From: Rhizobiaceae bacterium
Lineage (GTDB): Bacteria > Pseudomonadota > Alphaproteobacteria > Rhizobiales > Rhizobiaceae
Direction: 5' to 3'
Length of the DNA: 64,000 nucleotides
NCBI GenBank assembly: GCA_016742175.1
Contig: JACVCH010000002.1
Location: 124,001 to 188,000, forward strand
This document shows, piece by piece, positions 52,131 through 60,319 of this stretch. Every line of letters starts with the position of its first letter. The first letter of the stretch is position 1. Below the pieces are notes generated by a model, which had not been told where the DNA came from, made no database searches, and worked only from the letters and a program-made list of their open reading frames with translations. The position numbers and the translations under genes were made by a program.

Positions 52131-53144
52131 CTATTCCGACATTGCCTGCGCCTGGGCGCGCAGATGTTCCGGGCCGCGGTTGCGGCCTGCGCGCGGCTCT
52201 TCGACGTGCAATCCTTCGGCGTCGGCGACGTGCAGGCACATGAATTGGACGGTCGCGGTCAGGTCGAGGACCCGTCGGATCGCGGAGGCGGCATCGTCGC
52301 TTCCGTCATTCGCGACCAGCAGTTCCGTCGTCGCGATCGGCCCGAACGCATCGACGACCTGGCCGCTCCGGCGCTCGCCGGCCGGCGTGGACGCGAGAGC
52401 GAGGACTAAGTCATCGGCATCCAGCATGAAGTTCATGCCGTGGACGAAATTTTCCGTTTCCGCGGCGATCGCCGTCAGGCCGCCGGCCTCGTGGAACTTG
52501 GCCGCGGCATATTCGGCCGTGCCGAAATCGCCGCCGGCCCCGAGGAAGAAGACCTTCGCACCGGCGCGGCAGCTCGCGGATGCCTTTTGGCCTTTCGCCT
52601 CGGAAGACCGAAGCATCACCTGGAGTTCGCCTTCGTGCAAACCGAGAAGTTCGGCCGGATGTCCTGCCATACTGCGCGCGATCTCGCTCAGGGCGACGAG
52701 CGTCACGGAATAGTCGAGCGTGTGCGGCGTCTTTCGCGACAGGGGCGCATAGGGGAGCAGCATGACGGCATCGCTGGCCGCGGCGAGCGCGCTATTGGCA
52801 TTGCAGGTGACCGCGACGACGCGGGCGCCGCTCGCCCGCGCGACCTGGGCCGCCTCGACCGTGCGCTTCGTCCCACCCGAGATGGAGGAAAGGATGACCG
52901 TGTCGCTCGTCCGGTAGCGGGTGAAGCCGGCCAGGTCCATCGACGTGCGCGCCTCGACCTCGACGTCTAAGCGGTCGAACACCTCGCGAAGCGCCCTCGG
53001 GGCGAATGCGCTGTCGCCGCAGCCGCCGGCAAGGATGCGGCCCGTCGCGCGCGGCAGAGCGTCGGCCGCCGCCGCCAGGACAGGCTGCAGGCGGGGCAGA
53101 TATTCGGCCTGCGCCTCGATTTCCCTGCGCATCATCGCATTCAT
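52131..53144 (-). CDS. SIS-domain protein, sugar-phosphate deglycase/isomerase type
   Basis: 337 aa with two SIS domains. GGCGDSAFAPRALREVF (residues 41-57) and SSISGGTKRTVEAAQVA mark the first. FFLGAGGDFGTAEYAAAKFH and NFVHGMNFML mark the second. Fold of FrlB, GlmS C-terminal and AgaS, which act on amino-sugar or fructosamine phosphates. The start ATG 53144 has GGAGG upstream and overlaps the eIF2B-like gene by four bases. Last gene of the sugar operon. Confidence 0.83.
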   Translation of the reverse strand: MNAMMRREIEAQAEYLPRLQPVLAAAADALPRATGRILAGGCGDSAFAPRALREVFDRLDVEVEARTSMDLAGFTRYRTSDTVILSSISGGTKRTVEAAQVARASGARVVAVTCNANSALAAASDAVMLLPYAPLSRKTPHTLDYSVTLVALSEIARSMAGHPAELLGLHEGELQVMLRSSEAKGQKASASCRAGAKVFFLGAGGDFGTAEYAAAKFHEAGGLTAIAAETENFVHGMNFMLDADDLVLALASTPAGERRSGQVVDAFGPIATTELLVANDGSDDAASAIRRVLDLTATVQFMCLHVADAEGLHVEEPRAGRNRGPEHLRAQAQAMSE

Positions 53145-54118
53145 CTTGGGTCCTCCCCGATCGCAAACATCTCTCGCCCCAAAGCCCAAATCGCGGAGGG
53201 CGGAACCGGGCCATGTTCGGTGAGCAATCCGGTCACGAGATGGGCCGGGACGACGTCGAGTTCGGGCGCGCGGGTGCGTGCGCGCTCCAGGCCCGCGATA
53301 TCGAGCCCGTCCTTCAGCACGCTGTCATAATTTCGAATGGCGGGAGCCGGCCGATGGCCGCCATAGCTGCGCCGGTCGAGCTTGAGCAGGTCTGTCGCCC
53401 CGTAGATCTCGACATTCATCTGGCCTGCAAGCCTCGCGATCATGCGGCTGCCGATCGTGTTGAGGAAGCTGCCGTCCGCGCGCAATGTCTCGACGCCGAA
53501 AAGGGCGGCGTCGCAGGCCTCGAGCCCATGTTCGATCGCGGCGTCGGGAAGGAAATCGACCGCGAGCCCCTGCGGCAGGAATTCCTCCAGATAGCGCGCG
53601 CCGCCGGCGATAGCGCGGCTTTCCGGCACGACGATCGCGATGCGGGGATTGGCTTTGGCCAACGCGATGACGATGGCGCTGACCGTGCTCGAATAGTCGA
53701 AGGCCATGATGCCGCGCGCCTTCGCCAGATGCGCCACGGCGGCCGCAGCGAGGCGTTCCTTGCGTGCGCGCGCGGCCTTGTCCCAGGCGGCGACCCGTTC
53801 GCGAAGCAGATCGGCCTGCCGGTCCGGCGCCACATCGTCGAGCCCGGCGAGGAGCAGGTCGAGACTGTTGCCGATGACCGGCGTGTCGTGGCCGCGCGTG
53901 CGTGCGATGAAGGCGGCCGCGAGCCTTGCCCGCCGCACGCCCTCCGGCCCGCTGTCGACCAGATGCAGGATGAGCTGGTTGCCGAGCTGAACGTGGCGGC
54001 TGGCGCCCAGGACGCCCTCGTCGACGATCTGCCACAGAAAGTGCATCGTCGCCTCGTCGGGCCTACCGAGCCCCGCCGCTTCGGCTTCGCGGACATGTTC
54101 GAACCTGCGCTCAGGCAT
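53141..54118 (-). CDS. eIF2B-family sugar-phosphate isomerase-like protein
   Basis: 325 aa of the eIF-2B alpha/beta/delta fold. Segments VETLRADGSFLNTIGSRMIA and IYGATDLLKLDRRSYG fit methylthioribose-1-P and ribose-1,5-bisphosphate isomerases. It would convert an aldose 1-phosphate to a ketose phosphate. Upstream of a SIS protein and downstream of a PfkB kinase, which supports a kinase-isomerase sugar route. ATG 54118 overlaps the kinase gene by eight bases. Confidence 0.78.
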   Translation of the reverse strand: MPERRFEHVREAEAAGLGRPDEATMHFLWQIVDEGVLGASRHVQLGNQLILHLVDSGPEGVRRARLAAAFIARTRGHDTPVIGNSLDLLLAGLDDVAPDRQADLLRERVAAWDKAARARKERLAAAAVAHLAKARGIMAFDYSSTVSAIVIALAKANPRIAIVVPESRAIAGGARYLEEFLPQGLAVDFLPDAAIEHGLEACDAALFGVETLRADGSFLNTIGSRMIARLAGQMNVEIYGATDLLKLDRRSYGGHRPAPAIRNYDSVLKDGLDIAGLERARTRAPELDVVPAHLVTGLLTEHGPVPPSAIWALGREMFAIGEDPR

Positions 54119-55073
54119 GCATCTCACCGCCTTGCAAAGAATTAGCTTGATCCGGCTCGCCACGCGGCTGACGCGCGAGGAAGTCCGCGACCGCTGCACG
54201 ATCGGGCATTGCCGTCTGCGCCCCAACCGCGAGCGTGGCCAGCGCGGCCGCGGCATTGGCGAACGCCATCGATACTGTCGGATCGGTTCCCGACAGCCTG
54301 GCCGCGAGATAGGCGCCGGCAAAGCAGTCGCCCGCCCCCGTCGTATCGACCGAGGCGACGGGAAAGCCCGCGACGGTCTCGCAGCCACCGTTCCAGATGC
54401 GCCTGCACCCCGTCGCACCCAGCGTCACGATGATCTCGCCCCCGGCGCGCAGATGCTTCTCCCCAAGGTCCTCGCCCAGCGCTTCGCTCGCCATGTCGAA
54501 CGCCTCGCCATTGAGGAAAAGCGTGTCGATGAATGGCAGGACCTCCATTAGACGGTTCGGATTGCGCAGGATGTCCGGCGGTTCGAGATCGAGCGACGTC
54601 GAGATGCCGCGCTCCCCGGCGAGTTCGAGCGACTTCATCGCAAGCTGCGGATCGCCGAAGGTCATGTGCAGATGGCGAACGCCATCGAAGACGGCCGGCT
54701 GCACGTTGCCGGGCTTCGGCAGGTAAGCCTGCGTTTCGAGCTTGATCAGCGACTTTTCGCCGGAGGGCGACAGAAGGACGATGCACATGAAGGTGCTCGT
54801 GTCGGCGAGGTGCACGAGATGATCGACATCGACCCCCTCGCCGCGGATTCGGTCGACGGCGAAACTGCCCGCGTCGTCGCTGCCGACGGCGGCAAGGAGA
54901 CGGCTTTTCAGACCGAGCCTCGCCAGCGCGACCGCGCAATTGGCGGACATGCCGCCCGGCATCTGGCCGTGCGACGCACCGGCGACCTTCTGGTCGAAAC
55001 CGGGAATCCGGGAAACCGAAACGAACATGTCGACGTCGAGATCGCCGATACAGAGGACATCGATCGTCGACAT
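54111..55073 (-). CDS. PfkB-family carbohydrate kinase
   Basis: 320 aa ribokinase fold. GDLDVDMFVSV near the start, PGGMSANCAVALARLG near residue 40, and the catalytic anion-hole DTTGAGDCFAGAYLAAR near residue 245. It phosphorylates a sugar imported by the adjacent ABC system. The start overlaps the stop of the upstream permease by one base (TGATG). Substrate not determinable from sequence. Confidence 0.86.
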   Translation of the reverse strand: MSTIDVLCIGDLDVDMFVSVSRIPGFDQKVAGASHGQMPGGMSANCAVALARLGLKSRLLAAVGSDDAGSFAVDRIRGEGVDVDHLVHLADTSTFMCIVLLSPSGEKSLIKLETQAYLPKPGNVQPAVFDGVRHLHMTFGDPQLAMKSLELAGERGISTSLDLEPPDILRNPNRLMEVLPFIDTLFLNGEAFDMASEALGEDLGEKHLRAGGEIIVTLGATGCRRIWNGGCETVAGFPVASVDTTGAGDCFAGAYLAARLSGTDPTVSMAFANAAAALATLAVGAQTAMPDRAAVADFLARQPRGEPDQANSLQGGEMHA

Positions 55074-56053
55074 CAGGCCTTCACATTCTTGAGGCGGCGC
55101 CAGAGCGACACGCGCGATACCGAGACGATGAGCAGCACACCGATCAGCGCCAGTTGCCAGGCGGCGGAGATGTTCGCGAGCTGCAGCCCGATCTGGAGCG
55201 TCGTGACGATCAGGATCGCGAGGATCGTGCCCGGAATGCCGCCGGTTCCGCCGAAGATGTGCGTGCCGCCCAGGACCGCGATTGTCACCGCGAAAAGCTC
55301 CATCCCGCGCCCTGCATCCGGCCGGGCGGCAAGAAACCACGACAGCGCGACGATGCTGCCGAGCGCCGCCAGCGTACCCGAAAGCACATAAAGGCCGATG
55401 CGGATGCGCACGACCGCCAGGCCCGACAGGTGCGCTGCGCGGTCGTCATTGCCGCAGGCGACGATGTGGCGGCCGACCGTGGTTCGCGTCAGCATGACGT
55501 GAAGCACGACCGCGACCGGCAGCAGCACGAAGACGAACGCATTGGGAAGGCCGAGCGTCCGGCCCTGGCCGAGCCAGCCGAACTCGGCCGGAAAGCCGCC
55601 GATCGGGCGTCCCATCGTCGTGGCAAGCGCAAGGCCGCCGAAGGCGAACATCGTGGCGAGCGTCGCCATCAGCGAGGGGATGCGCAGGACGTTGACGAGG
55701 ACGCCGTTGACCAGCCCGAGAAGCGCGCCGAGGACAAGGCCCGCCGCCGACGCCAGCCAGATGTCGACGCCTGCCGCAAACAATCCGCCGACGGCGACGC
55801 CGACCAGCGAGACGATCGACCCGACCGACAAATCGATGCCCGGCCCGCCGGCGAGGATGATGAGCGTCTGCCCGAGGCCCAGGAGCCCGAGGATCGGCAC
55901 ATATTGCAGGAGATAGGGGACCGTGCTCGCGCGGAAGAAATAGGGCGACACGAGGCTCATCGCCGCAATCGCGACGATCCACATCACCGCCAGGACGACC
56001 AGCCTGAACCGCAGCGGATCGGTTGAGCGCCAGCTTGCGAGCGAAGACATCAT
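55073..56053 (-). CDS. Sugar ABC permease (BPD_transp_2), subunit 1
   Basis: 326 aa, about eight to ten membrane helices, of the ribose/rhamnose/AI-2 permease family. The loop GLGQTLIILAGGPGIDLSVG is the family signature near residue 62, and GGTHIFGGTGGIPGTILAIL the second near residue 270. Overlaps the second permease by four bases and the kinase by one. Confidence 0.88.
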   Translation of the reverse strand: MMSSLASWRSTDPLRFRLVVLAVMWIVAIAAMSLVSPYFFRASTVPYLLQYVPILGLLGLGQTLIILAGGPGIDLSVGSIVSLVGVAVGGLFAAGVDIWLASAAGLVLGALLGLVNGVLVNVLRIPSLMATLATMFAFGGLALATTMGRPIGGFPAEFGWLGQGRTLGLPNAFVFVLLPVAVVLHVMLTRTTVGRHIVACGNDDRAAHLSGLAVVRIRIGLYVLSGTLAALGSIVALSWFLAARPDAGRGMELFAVTIAVLGGTHIFGGTGGIPGTILAILIVTTLQIGLQLANISAAWQLALIGVLLIVSVSRVSLWRRLKNVKA

Positions 56054-57030
56054 GCGGCCCTCGGATTGTTGCGGTTTCGAAGGGTGTCGACGGTCAGGAC
56101 GACGATCAAGAGCGAGCCAATGATCACCGTTTCCCAGAGCGACGAGACGCCGATGAGCACGAGGCCGTTCTGCATGATGCGGATGAAGGCGACGCCGAGA
56201 AGCGTGCCGAGCAGGCTGCCGACGCCGCCGCGGATATTGGTGCCGCCGAGGATCGTTGCGGCGATCGCCTCGAGCGCGACGGTCGTGCCGATATTGATCT
56301 CGACGTTGCGCAGCCGCGCGACGTAGAGCAGCGCCGCGAGACCCGTCAGGAAGCCGAGAAACGCATAGGTCGCGATCTTGGTGCGGTCGACATTGATGCC
56401 GACGAGACGGGCCGACTGCTCGTCGCAGCCGATCGCATAGACATGGCTTCCGAAGGGAAGCTTGCGCAGCAGGACCCAGGCGACGAGGTAGACGGCGGCG
56501 ATGACGATGGCGGAGGCCGGGACGACGCCTACCCAGCCATTGACGAGCGGCGACAAGGTGCCGGGCAGGCCCGCGATCCAGGCGCCGCCGATCACCAGGA
56601 ACATGATCGCCGAGAAGATGTACATCGACCCGAGCGTCGCGATGATCGGGGGCACCTTGAGCTTGGCGGTGACGAACCCGTTCCATGCTCCCAGCAGCGT
56701 GCCGGCCATCAGACCGAGCGGCGTCACCAGATAGACGGGCAGACCCGCCTGATATGCCTTGCCGATGACGATCGCCGAAACGGCCAGGATGCCGCCGACG
56801 CTGACGTCGATCCCGCCCATGATGATGACGAGCGTCATGCCGGCCGAGACGATCGCAAGCTCCAGCCCCGCGCGCATGGTCTGCACCAGGTTGTTGACCG
56901 TCAGGAAATGCTCGGACAGCAGCGTGAAGACCGTGCCCACGATGAAGATCGCCGCGATCAGCGCGAGTTCGCGCGATGCGGTCGGGGAGACGAAGCGCGG
57001 CGTGGGACGGGTGTCCGCGACGGAGGCCAT
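56050..57030 (-). CDS. Sugar ABC permease (BPD_transp_2), subunit 2
   Basis: 326 aa, same family as the neighbouring permease. SAGMTLVIIMGGIDVSVGG near residue 62 and LGGTNIRGGVGSLLGTLLG near residue 265 mark it. The two permeases form a heterodimer, as in RhaPQ- and LsrCD-type importers. Its start is 80 bases downstream of the binding-protein stop. Confidence 0.88.
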   Translation of the reverse strand: MASVADTRPTPRFVSPTASRELALIAAIFIVGTVFTLLSEHFLTVNNLVQTMRAGLELAIVSAGMTLVIIMGGIDVSVGGILAVSAIVIGKAYQAGLPVYLVTPLGLMAGTLLGAWNGFVTAKLKVPPIIATLGSMYIFSAIMFLVIGGAWIAGLPGTLSPLVNGWVGVVPASAIVIAAVYLVAWVLLRKLPFGSHVYAIGCDEQSARLVGINVDRTKIATYAFLGFLTGLAALLYVARLRNVEINIGTTVALEAIAATILGGTNIRGGVGSLLGTLLGVAFIRIMQNGLVLIGVSSLWETVIIGSLLIVVLTVDTLRNRNNPRAA

Positions 57031-57109
57031 GAAAAATCCTTCTGCGGGAACCGAACCGCCGCGCCGTTCCTGCGCGGCGGTCGGTACGCGGGTTTCAGGT
57101 CTTGTGCGA

Positions 57110-58096
57110 TCAGAAGTCGAACTGCTCGATGTTCTCCTTGGTGAAGATCATCGGGTCGCCGAGAAGCAGGATCTTCTCATCCTCCAGCCAGCGCACGTTT
57201 GCCTCCAGCCCTTCGACCTTCGGTTCGGCCTCGAACGGCGTTCCGTCGGCGACCTGCTTGGCCGCCCAGACCGTCAGATAGCCGAGATCGGCCGGGTTCC
57301 AGAGCACCGAATAGGTCATAGCGTCGCTCAGCATGTAGTCCTTGATCGTGTTCGGCGAGCAGAAGCCGGTGGTCACGATCTGGCCCTGCTTGCCGGCCGC
57401 CTCGACCGCTTGGCCGATGCCGGGGCACGTGGTCGATGCTATGCCGATGATGCCGGACAGGTCGGGATTGCGCGTCATCGCGTCGGTGGCGAACTGGAAG
57501 GCGCGCGCGGCGGTGCCGTCGGTATGGTCGACCGATACGATCTCGAGTTCCGGATATTCGGCCGCCGCACGCTCCTGGATCGCGGCGATCCAGGCGTTGA
57601 GGCTCGCGATGGTCGGCGCATCGGAGATGACGGCGATCTTCCCGTCGGCGCCCACGCGTTCGACCATCTCGTCGAGGATGGTGTAGCCGAGGTCCTGATC
57701 CATTGCCTGCGCGACGTAGAACTCGCGCTCGCTCCCCGCCGCATCGGCGTCGGAGGTGATGACGTGCACGCCCGCCTGGCGGGCGCTGGCGATGGCCGGC
57801 TTCAGCGTTTCGACATCGACGGGCGATACGCCGACGACGTCGACCCCCTGACTGACGAAGCTTTCGAAGATGCGGAGCTGGTCGGCCGCGTTGGTGCTCG
57901 TCGGGCCCTGCTGGATGTATTCGACGCCGAATGTCTCGGCCGCCCGATTGGCGCCCTCCTCCATGGCGACGTAGTAGGGGATGCCCTGGATCTGGGGCAC
58001 GAAGGCGACGCGCGTCTTGTCCTGCGCCAGCGCGGCGCCGGTCATGATCGTTGCGGCGAGGAGGCCGTTGGCGAAGAGCTTCAATCCTGTTGTCAT
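57110..58096 (-). CDS. Periplasmic sugar-binding protein, RhaS/AI-2 binding type
   Basis: 328 aa with a Sec signal peptide (residues 1-25, ending GAALA). The mature protein has the family 4 sugar-binding fold: PQIQGIPYYVAMEEGANRAA, then GPTSTNAADQLRIFESFVSQ and GVDVVGVSP, similar to AI-2/LsrB and rhamnose-binding proteins. It is upstream of the two permease genes and downstream of the ATPase gene. Substrate unknown. The ATG 58096 start fits the signal sequence. Confidence 0.87.
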   Translation of the reverse strand: MTTGLKLFANGLLAATIMTGAALAQDKTRVAFVPQIQGIPYYVAMEEGANRAAETFGVEYIQQGPTSTNAADQLRIFESFVSQGVDVVGVSPVDVETLKPAIASARQAGVHVITSDADAAGSEREFYVAQAMDQDLGYTILDEMVERVGADGKIAVISDAPTIASLNAWIAAIQERAAAEYPELEIVSVDHTDGTAARAFQFATDAMTRNPDLSGIIGIASTTCPGIGQAVEAAGKQGQIVTTGFCSPNTIKDYMLSDAMTYSVLWNPADLGYLTVWAAKQVADGTPFEAEPKVEGLEANVRWLEDEKILLLGDPMIFTKENIEQFDF

Positions 58097-58172
58097 GTCG
58101 ACGTTCCCTTTTGTTTTCCGGTTCTTTTCTCGCGGAATGTTCAGGGGCCATCCGCCGAGCCCTTTGCGCCAG

Positions 58173-58925
58173 CTAGGAAGCGGCGGCGCGCACCTCATGG
58201 GCTCCGGTAATCAGCCCGATGATCTCCTGCGGTGTCGTCTTTTTGGTCTCGCGCACGGCGATGCAGCGGCCGTGGCGCATGACGGAGATGCGGTCCGAAA
58301 CCTCGAACACGTCCTGGATGTTGTGCGAAATGAGGACGACGGATTTGCCTTGGGCCCTCAGCTTCGTGATGAAGTCGAGCACCTTGCGCACCTCGGCCAC
58401 GGCGAGCGCCGCGGTGGGTTCGTCCATGATGATCAGCCGGGCGTCCATGTTGAGGGCGCGCGCGATCGCCACGCCCTGGCGCTGGCCGCCCGACATCGAT
58501 TCCACCCAGGCATCAATGCTGGGCACGTGGACGTCGAGCTGGCTCAACAGTTCGCCGGTGCGTTTGCGCATGGCCTGGCGGTTCAGAAACGGGATGCCGA
58601 GGATCGGCTTCCTGATCTCGCGGCCAAGGAAGATGTTGTCGACGACGGTCATCTTCCCGGCGAGCGCCAGTTCCTGGTAGATCGTGGCGATGCCCCGGTC
58701 CCACGCCTCCTGCGGCGAACGGAAGCGCACCTCCTGCCCCTCCATCTCGATGGTGCCTTCGTCGGGCGCGTGCGCGCCCGACATCGTCTTGATCAGCGTC
58801 GACTTGCCCGCGCCATTGTCGCCGACAAGCGCCATGACCTCGGCCGGCGCCACCTCGAAGTCGACCCGGTCGAGCGCGGTCAGCCCGCCGAAGCGCTTGA
58901 CGATGCCGGACATTCTGAAAACCAT
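58173..58925 (-). CDS. Single-domain sugar ABC ATPase
   Basis: 250 aa, one nucleotide-binding domain only. Walker A GDNGAGKST, signature MSGGQRQGVAIARAL and Walker B LIIMDEPTAAL are intact. Sugar importers of this permease class usually have a double ATPase of about 500 aa, so a homodimer is expected here. The gene lies between the LacI-PfkB fusion and the binding-protein gene, 15 bases after the fusion stop. Confidence 0.88.
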   Translation of the reverse strand: MVFRMSGIVKRFGGLTALDRVDFEVAPAEVMALVGDNGAGKSTLIKTMSGAHAPDEGTIEMEGQEVRFRSPQEAWDRGIATIYQELALAGKMTVVDNIFLGREIRKPILGIPFLNRQAMRKRTGELLSQLDVHVPSIDAWVESMSGGQRQGVAIARALNMDARLIIMDEPTAALAVAEVRKVLDFITKLRAQGKSVVLISHNIQDVFEVSDRISVMRHGRCIAVRETKKTTPQEIIGLITGAHEVRAAAS

Positions 58926-58940
58926 TCGTCGGTCCTTTCC

Positions 58941-60137
58941 TCAGGAAATCGCGGCGCGCGGACGGGCGGATCGATGCGAGCCGAGCGCTTCGAGCAGGTC
59001 CTCGTGGCTGGCGGTCAGGCCCTGCGCGCCCTCGACCGTCACCGTCAGGCTCGCCGCCGCCGCGGCATGCCCGGCCGCCGTGGCGAGTTGCGCGTCGTGA
59101 AGCCAGTAGGCGAGGAACGCGCCGGCGAAGCTGTCGCCCGCGCCCGTGGCGTCGACCGGTCGCACCGGCAGCGCCGGCACGCCGAACGGTTCGCCGTCGG
59201 TCGGGAACACGACCGCGCCGAGCGGTCCGAGCGTGAGGACGAAGATGCCGCGCCCGTCGAGCCTCGCGAGCCGCGCTGAGACGGCATCCACAAGATCATC
59301 GCCCGGGATCGCGATGTCGAAGATGCTGCGAACCAGTTCGTCATTGGCGAAGACGAGGTCGAGACGCTGGACGATTTCGAGGAACGCAGCCGGATTTCGC
59401 GCGCTCCTGGGCAGTCCGGCCGAATGCAGCGTCACGTTCCAGCCCGCTTCGTGGAAGCGATCGATCGAGCCCAGCATGCGCTCGTAGTGATAGCCCTCGA
59501 TGTGCAGGCACGATTTGCGCGCGCTGCGCGAGACTTCGTAGTGGGACGCGAGGTCCATTTCCGAGAGTTCGAACGGCTCGTTGACGATGGTGCGGCTGCC
59601 GCTTGGCTCGATGAAGACGATGCAGCGCGACAGGCGGTTGTTCGTAGGACGGCGGATCGGCAGGGCATGGACGCCCCTCGCCCCGAGTTCGGCGATCGCC
59701 CAGTCGCTGTCCGGGTCGTCGCCGAGCGCCGTGGCGAGTTCGATGTCTAGCGCGAACTGCCCGTTCGCGCCGATCCCCGCAGCCGCGACCGCGAGATTGG
59801 CGGCCGGGCCGCCGAGCGCCTTCTCGATGTGATGGGCCGTCACGCGATCGTCGCGATGCGGCAGCACGTCGATGCGGCACATGTAGTCGACGCTGATATA
59901 GCCGACGACGACGAGGCGCGGCAGGGAAGAACGGTCGGCCGGCTCGCGCGGCGCGGCGATCGACAGCGCGCGGGCGAAGGTGCTCGGCCGATAGGCGAGA
60001 CGCCGGACGGCGTCGTCGATGCGCTGCTTGGTGACGGGGCGAACATTCGCGGTCGCGTTGAGATAGTTCGAGACGGTGCCGACCGACACGCCAGCCGCCT
60101 TTGCCACGTCGGAAATCGTTGCTCGTCTGCGTCGCAT
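58941..60137 (-). CDS. LacI-type HTH domain fused to a PfkB sugar kinase
   Basis: 398 aa. Residues 7-55 are a LacI-family DNA-binding domain (TISDVAKAAGVSVGTVSNYL, with the hinge-like YRPSTFARAL). Residues 74-385 are a PfkB kinase with GGPAANLAVAAAG near residue 110 and the catalytic DATGAGDSFAGAF, Asp335. The usual periplasmic-binding sensor of LacI regulators is missing, so the kinase is the sensor or also phosphorylates the sugar. ATG 60137 is used; the TTG at 60194 is out. LacI-like palindromes lie directly upstream, which suggests autoregulation. Precedent in principle: ROK repressors join HTH and kinase folds. Confidence 0.9.
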   Translation of the reverse strand: MRRRRATISDVAKAAGVSVGTVSNYLNATANVRPVTKQRIDDAVRRLAYRPSTFARALSIAAPREPADRSSLPRLVVVGYISVDYMCRIDVLPHRDDRVTAHHIEKALGGPAANLAVAAAGIGANGQFALDIELATALGDDPDSDWAIAELGARGVHALPIRRPTNNRLSRCIVFIEPSGSRTIVNEPFELSEMDLASHYEVSRSARKSCLHIEGYHYERMLGSIDRFHEAGWNVTLHSAGLPRSARNPAAFLEIVQRLDLVFANDELVRSIFDIAIPGDDLVDAVSARLARLDGRGIFVLTLGPLGAVVFPTDGEPFGVPALPVRPVDATGAGDSFAGAFLAYWLHDAQLATAAGHAAAAASLTVTVEGAQGLTASHEDLLEALGSHRSARPRAAIS

Positions 60138-60146
60138 CCGCCAACT

Positions 60147-60166
60147 CTTCAATTGAAGCGGTTCAA
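60147..60166. promoter_or_regulatory. LacI-like operator in front of the fusion gene
   Basis: TTGAAGCGGTTCAA (60153-60166) has 5-bp inverted arms around a central CG, the classic LacI-family layout, and overlaps the palindrome CTTCAATTGAAG (60147-60158). It starts ten bases before the start codon. Confidence 0.55.
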
Positions 60167-60247
60167 ATCTTGCACGCCGAAATGCGAGTTTCAAGTCCCG
60201 GGACGGCGGATTTTTTTGCCTGAGATGCCCTCACAGCGTTGAGGTTA

Positions 60248-60277
60248 TTGAACTATTTTCAATTCAATCGATTGGAT
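60248..60277. promoter_or_regulatory. Second group of palindromes upstream of the fusion gene
   Basis: TTGAACTATTTTCAA (60248-60262) and CAATCGATTG (60265-60274, extending to ATTCAATCGATTGGAT with one mismatched pair) are AT-rich palindromes. The second has a central CG as LacI operators do. They could pair with the proximal site through DNA looping. Confidence 0.45.
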
Positions 60278-60319
60278 TGTCAGCCCGCTCAGATGCAAGC
60301 CGCCCATCACGGCATCGCT

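Noticed and set aside
50410-52239. 609-aa minus-strand frame opposite gntR and leuC
   Set aside because: Shadow of leuC and gntR; no recognisable protein features.
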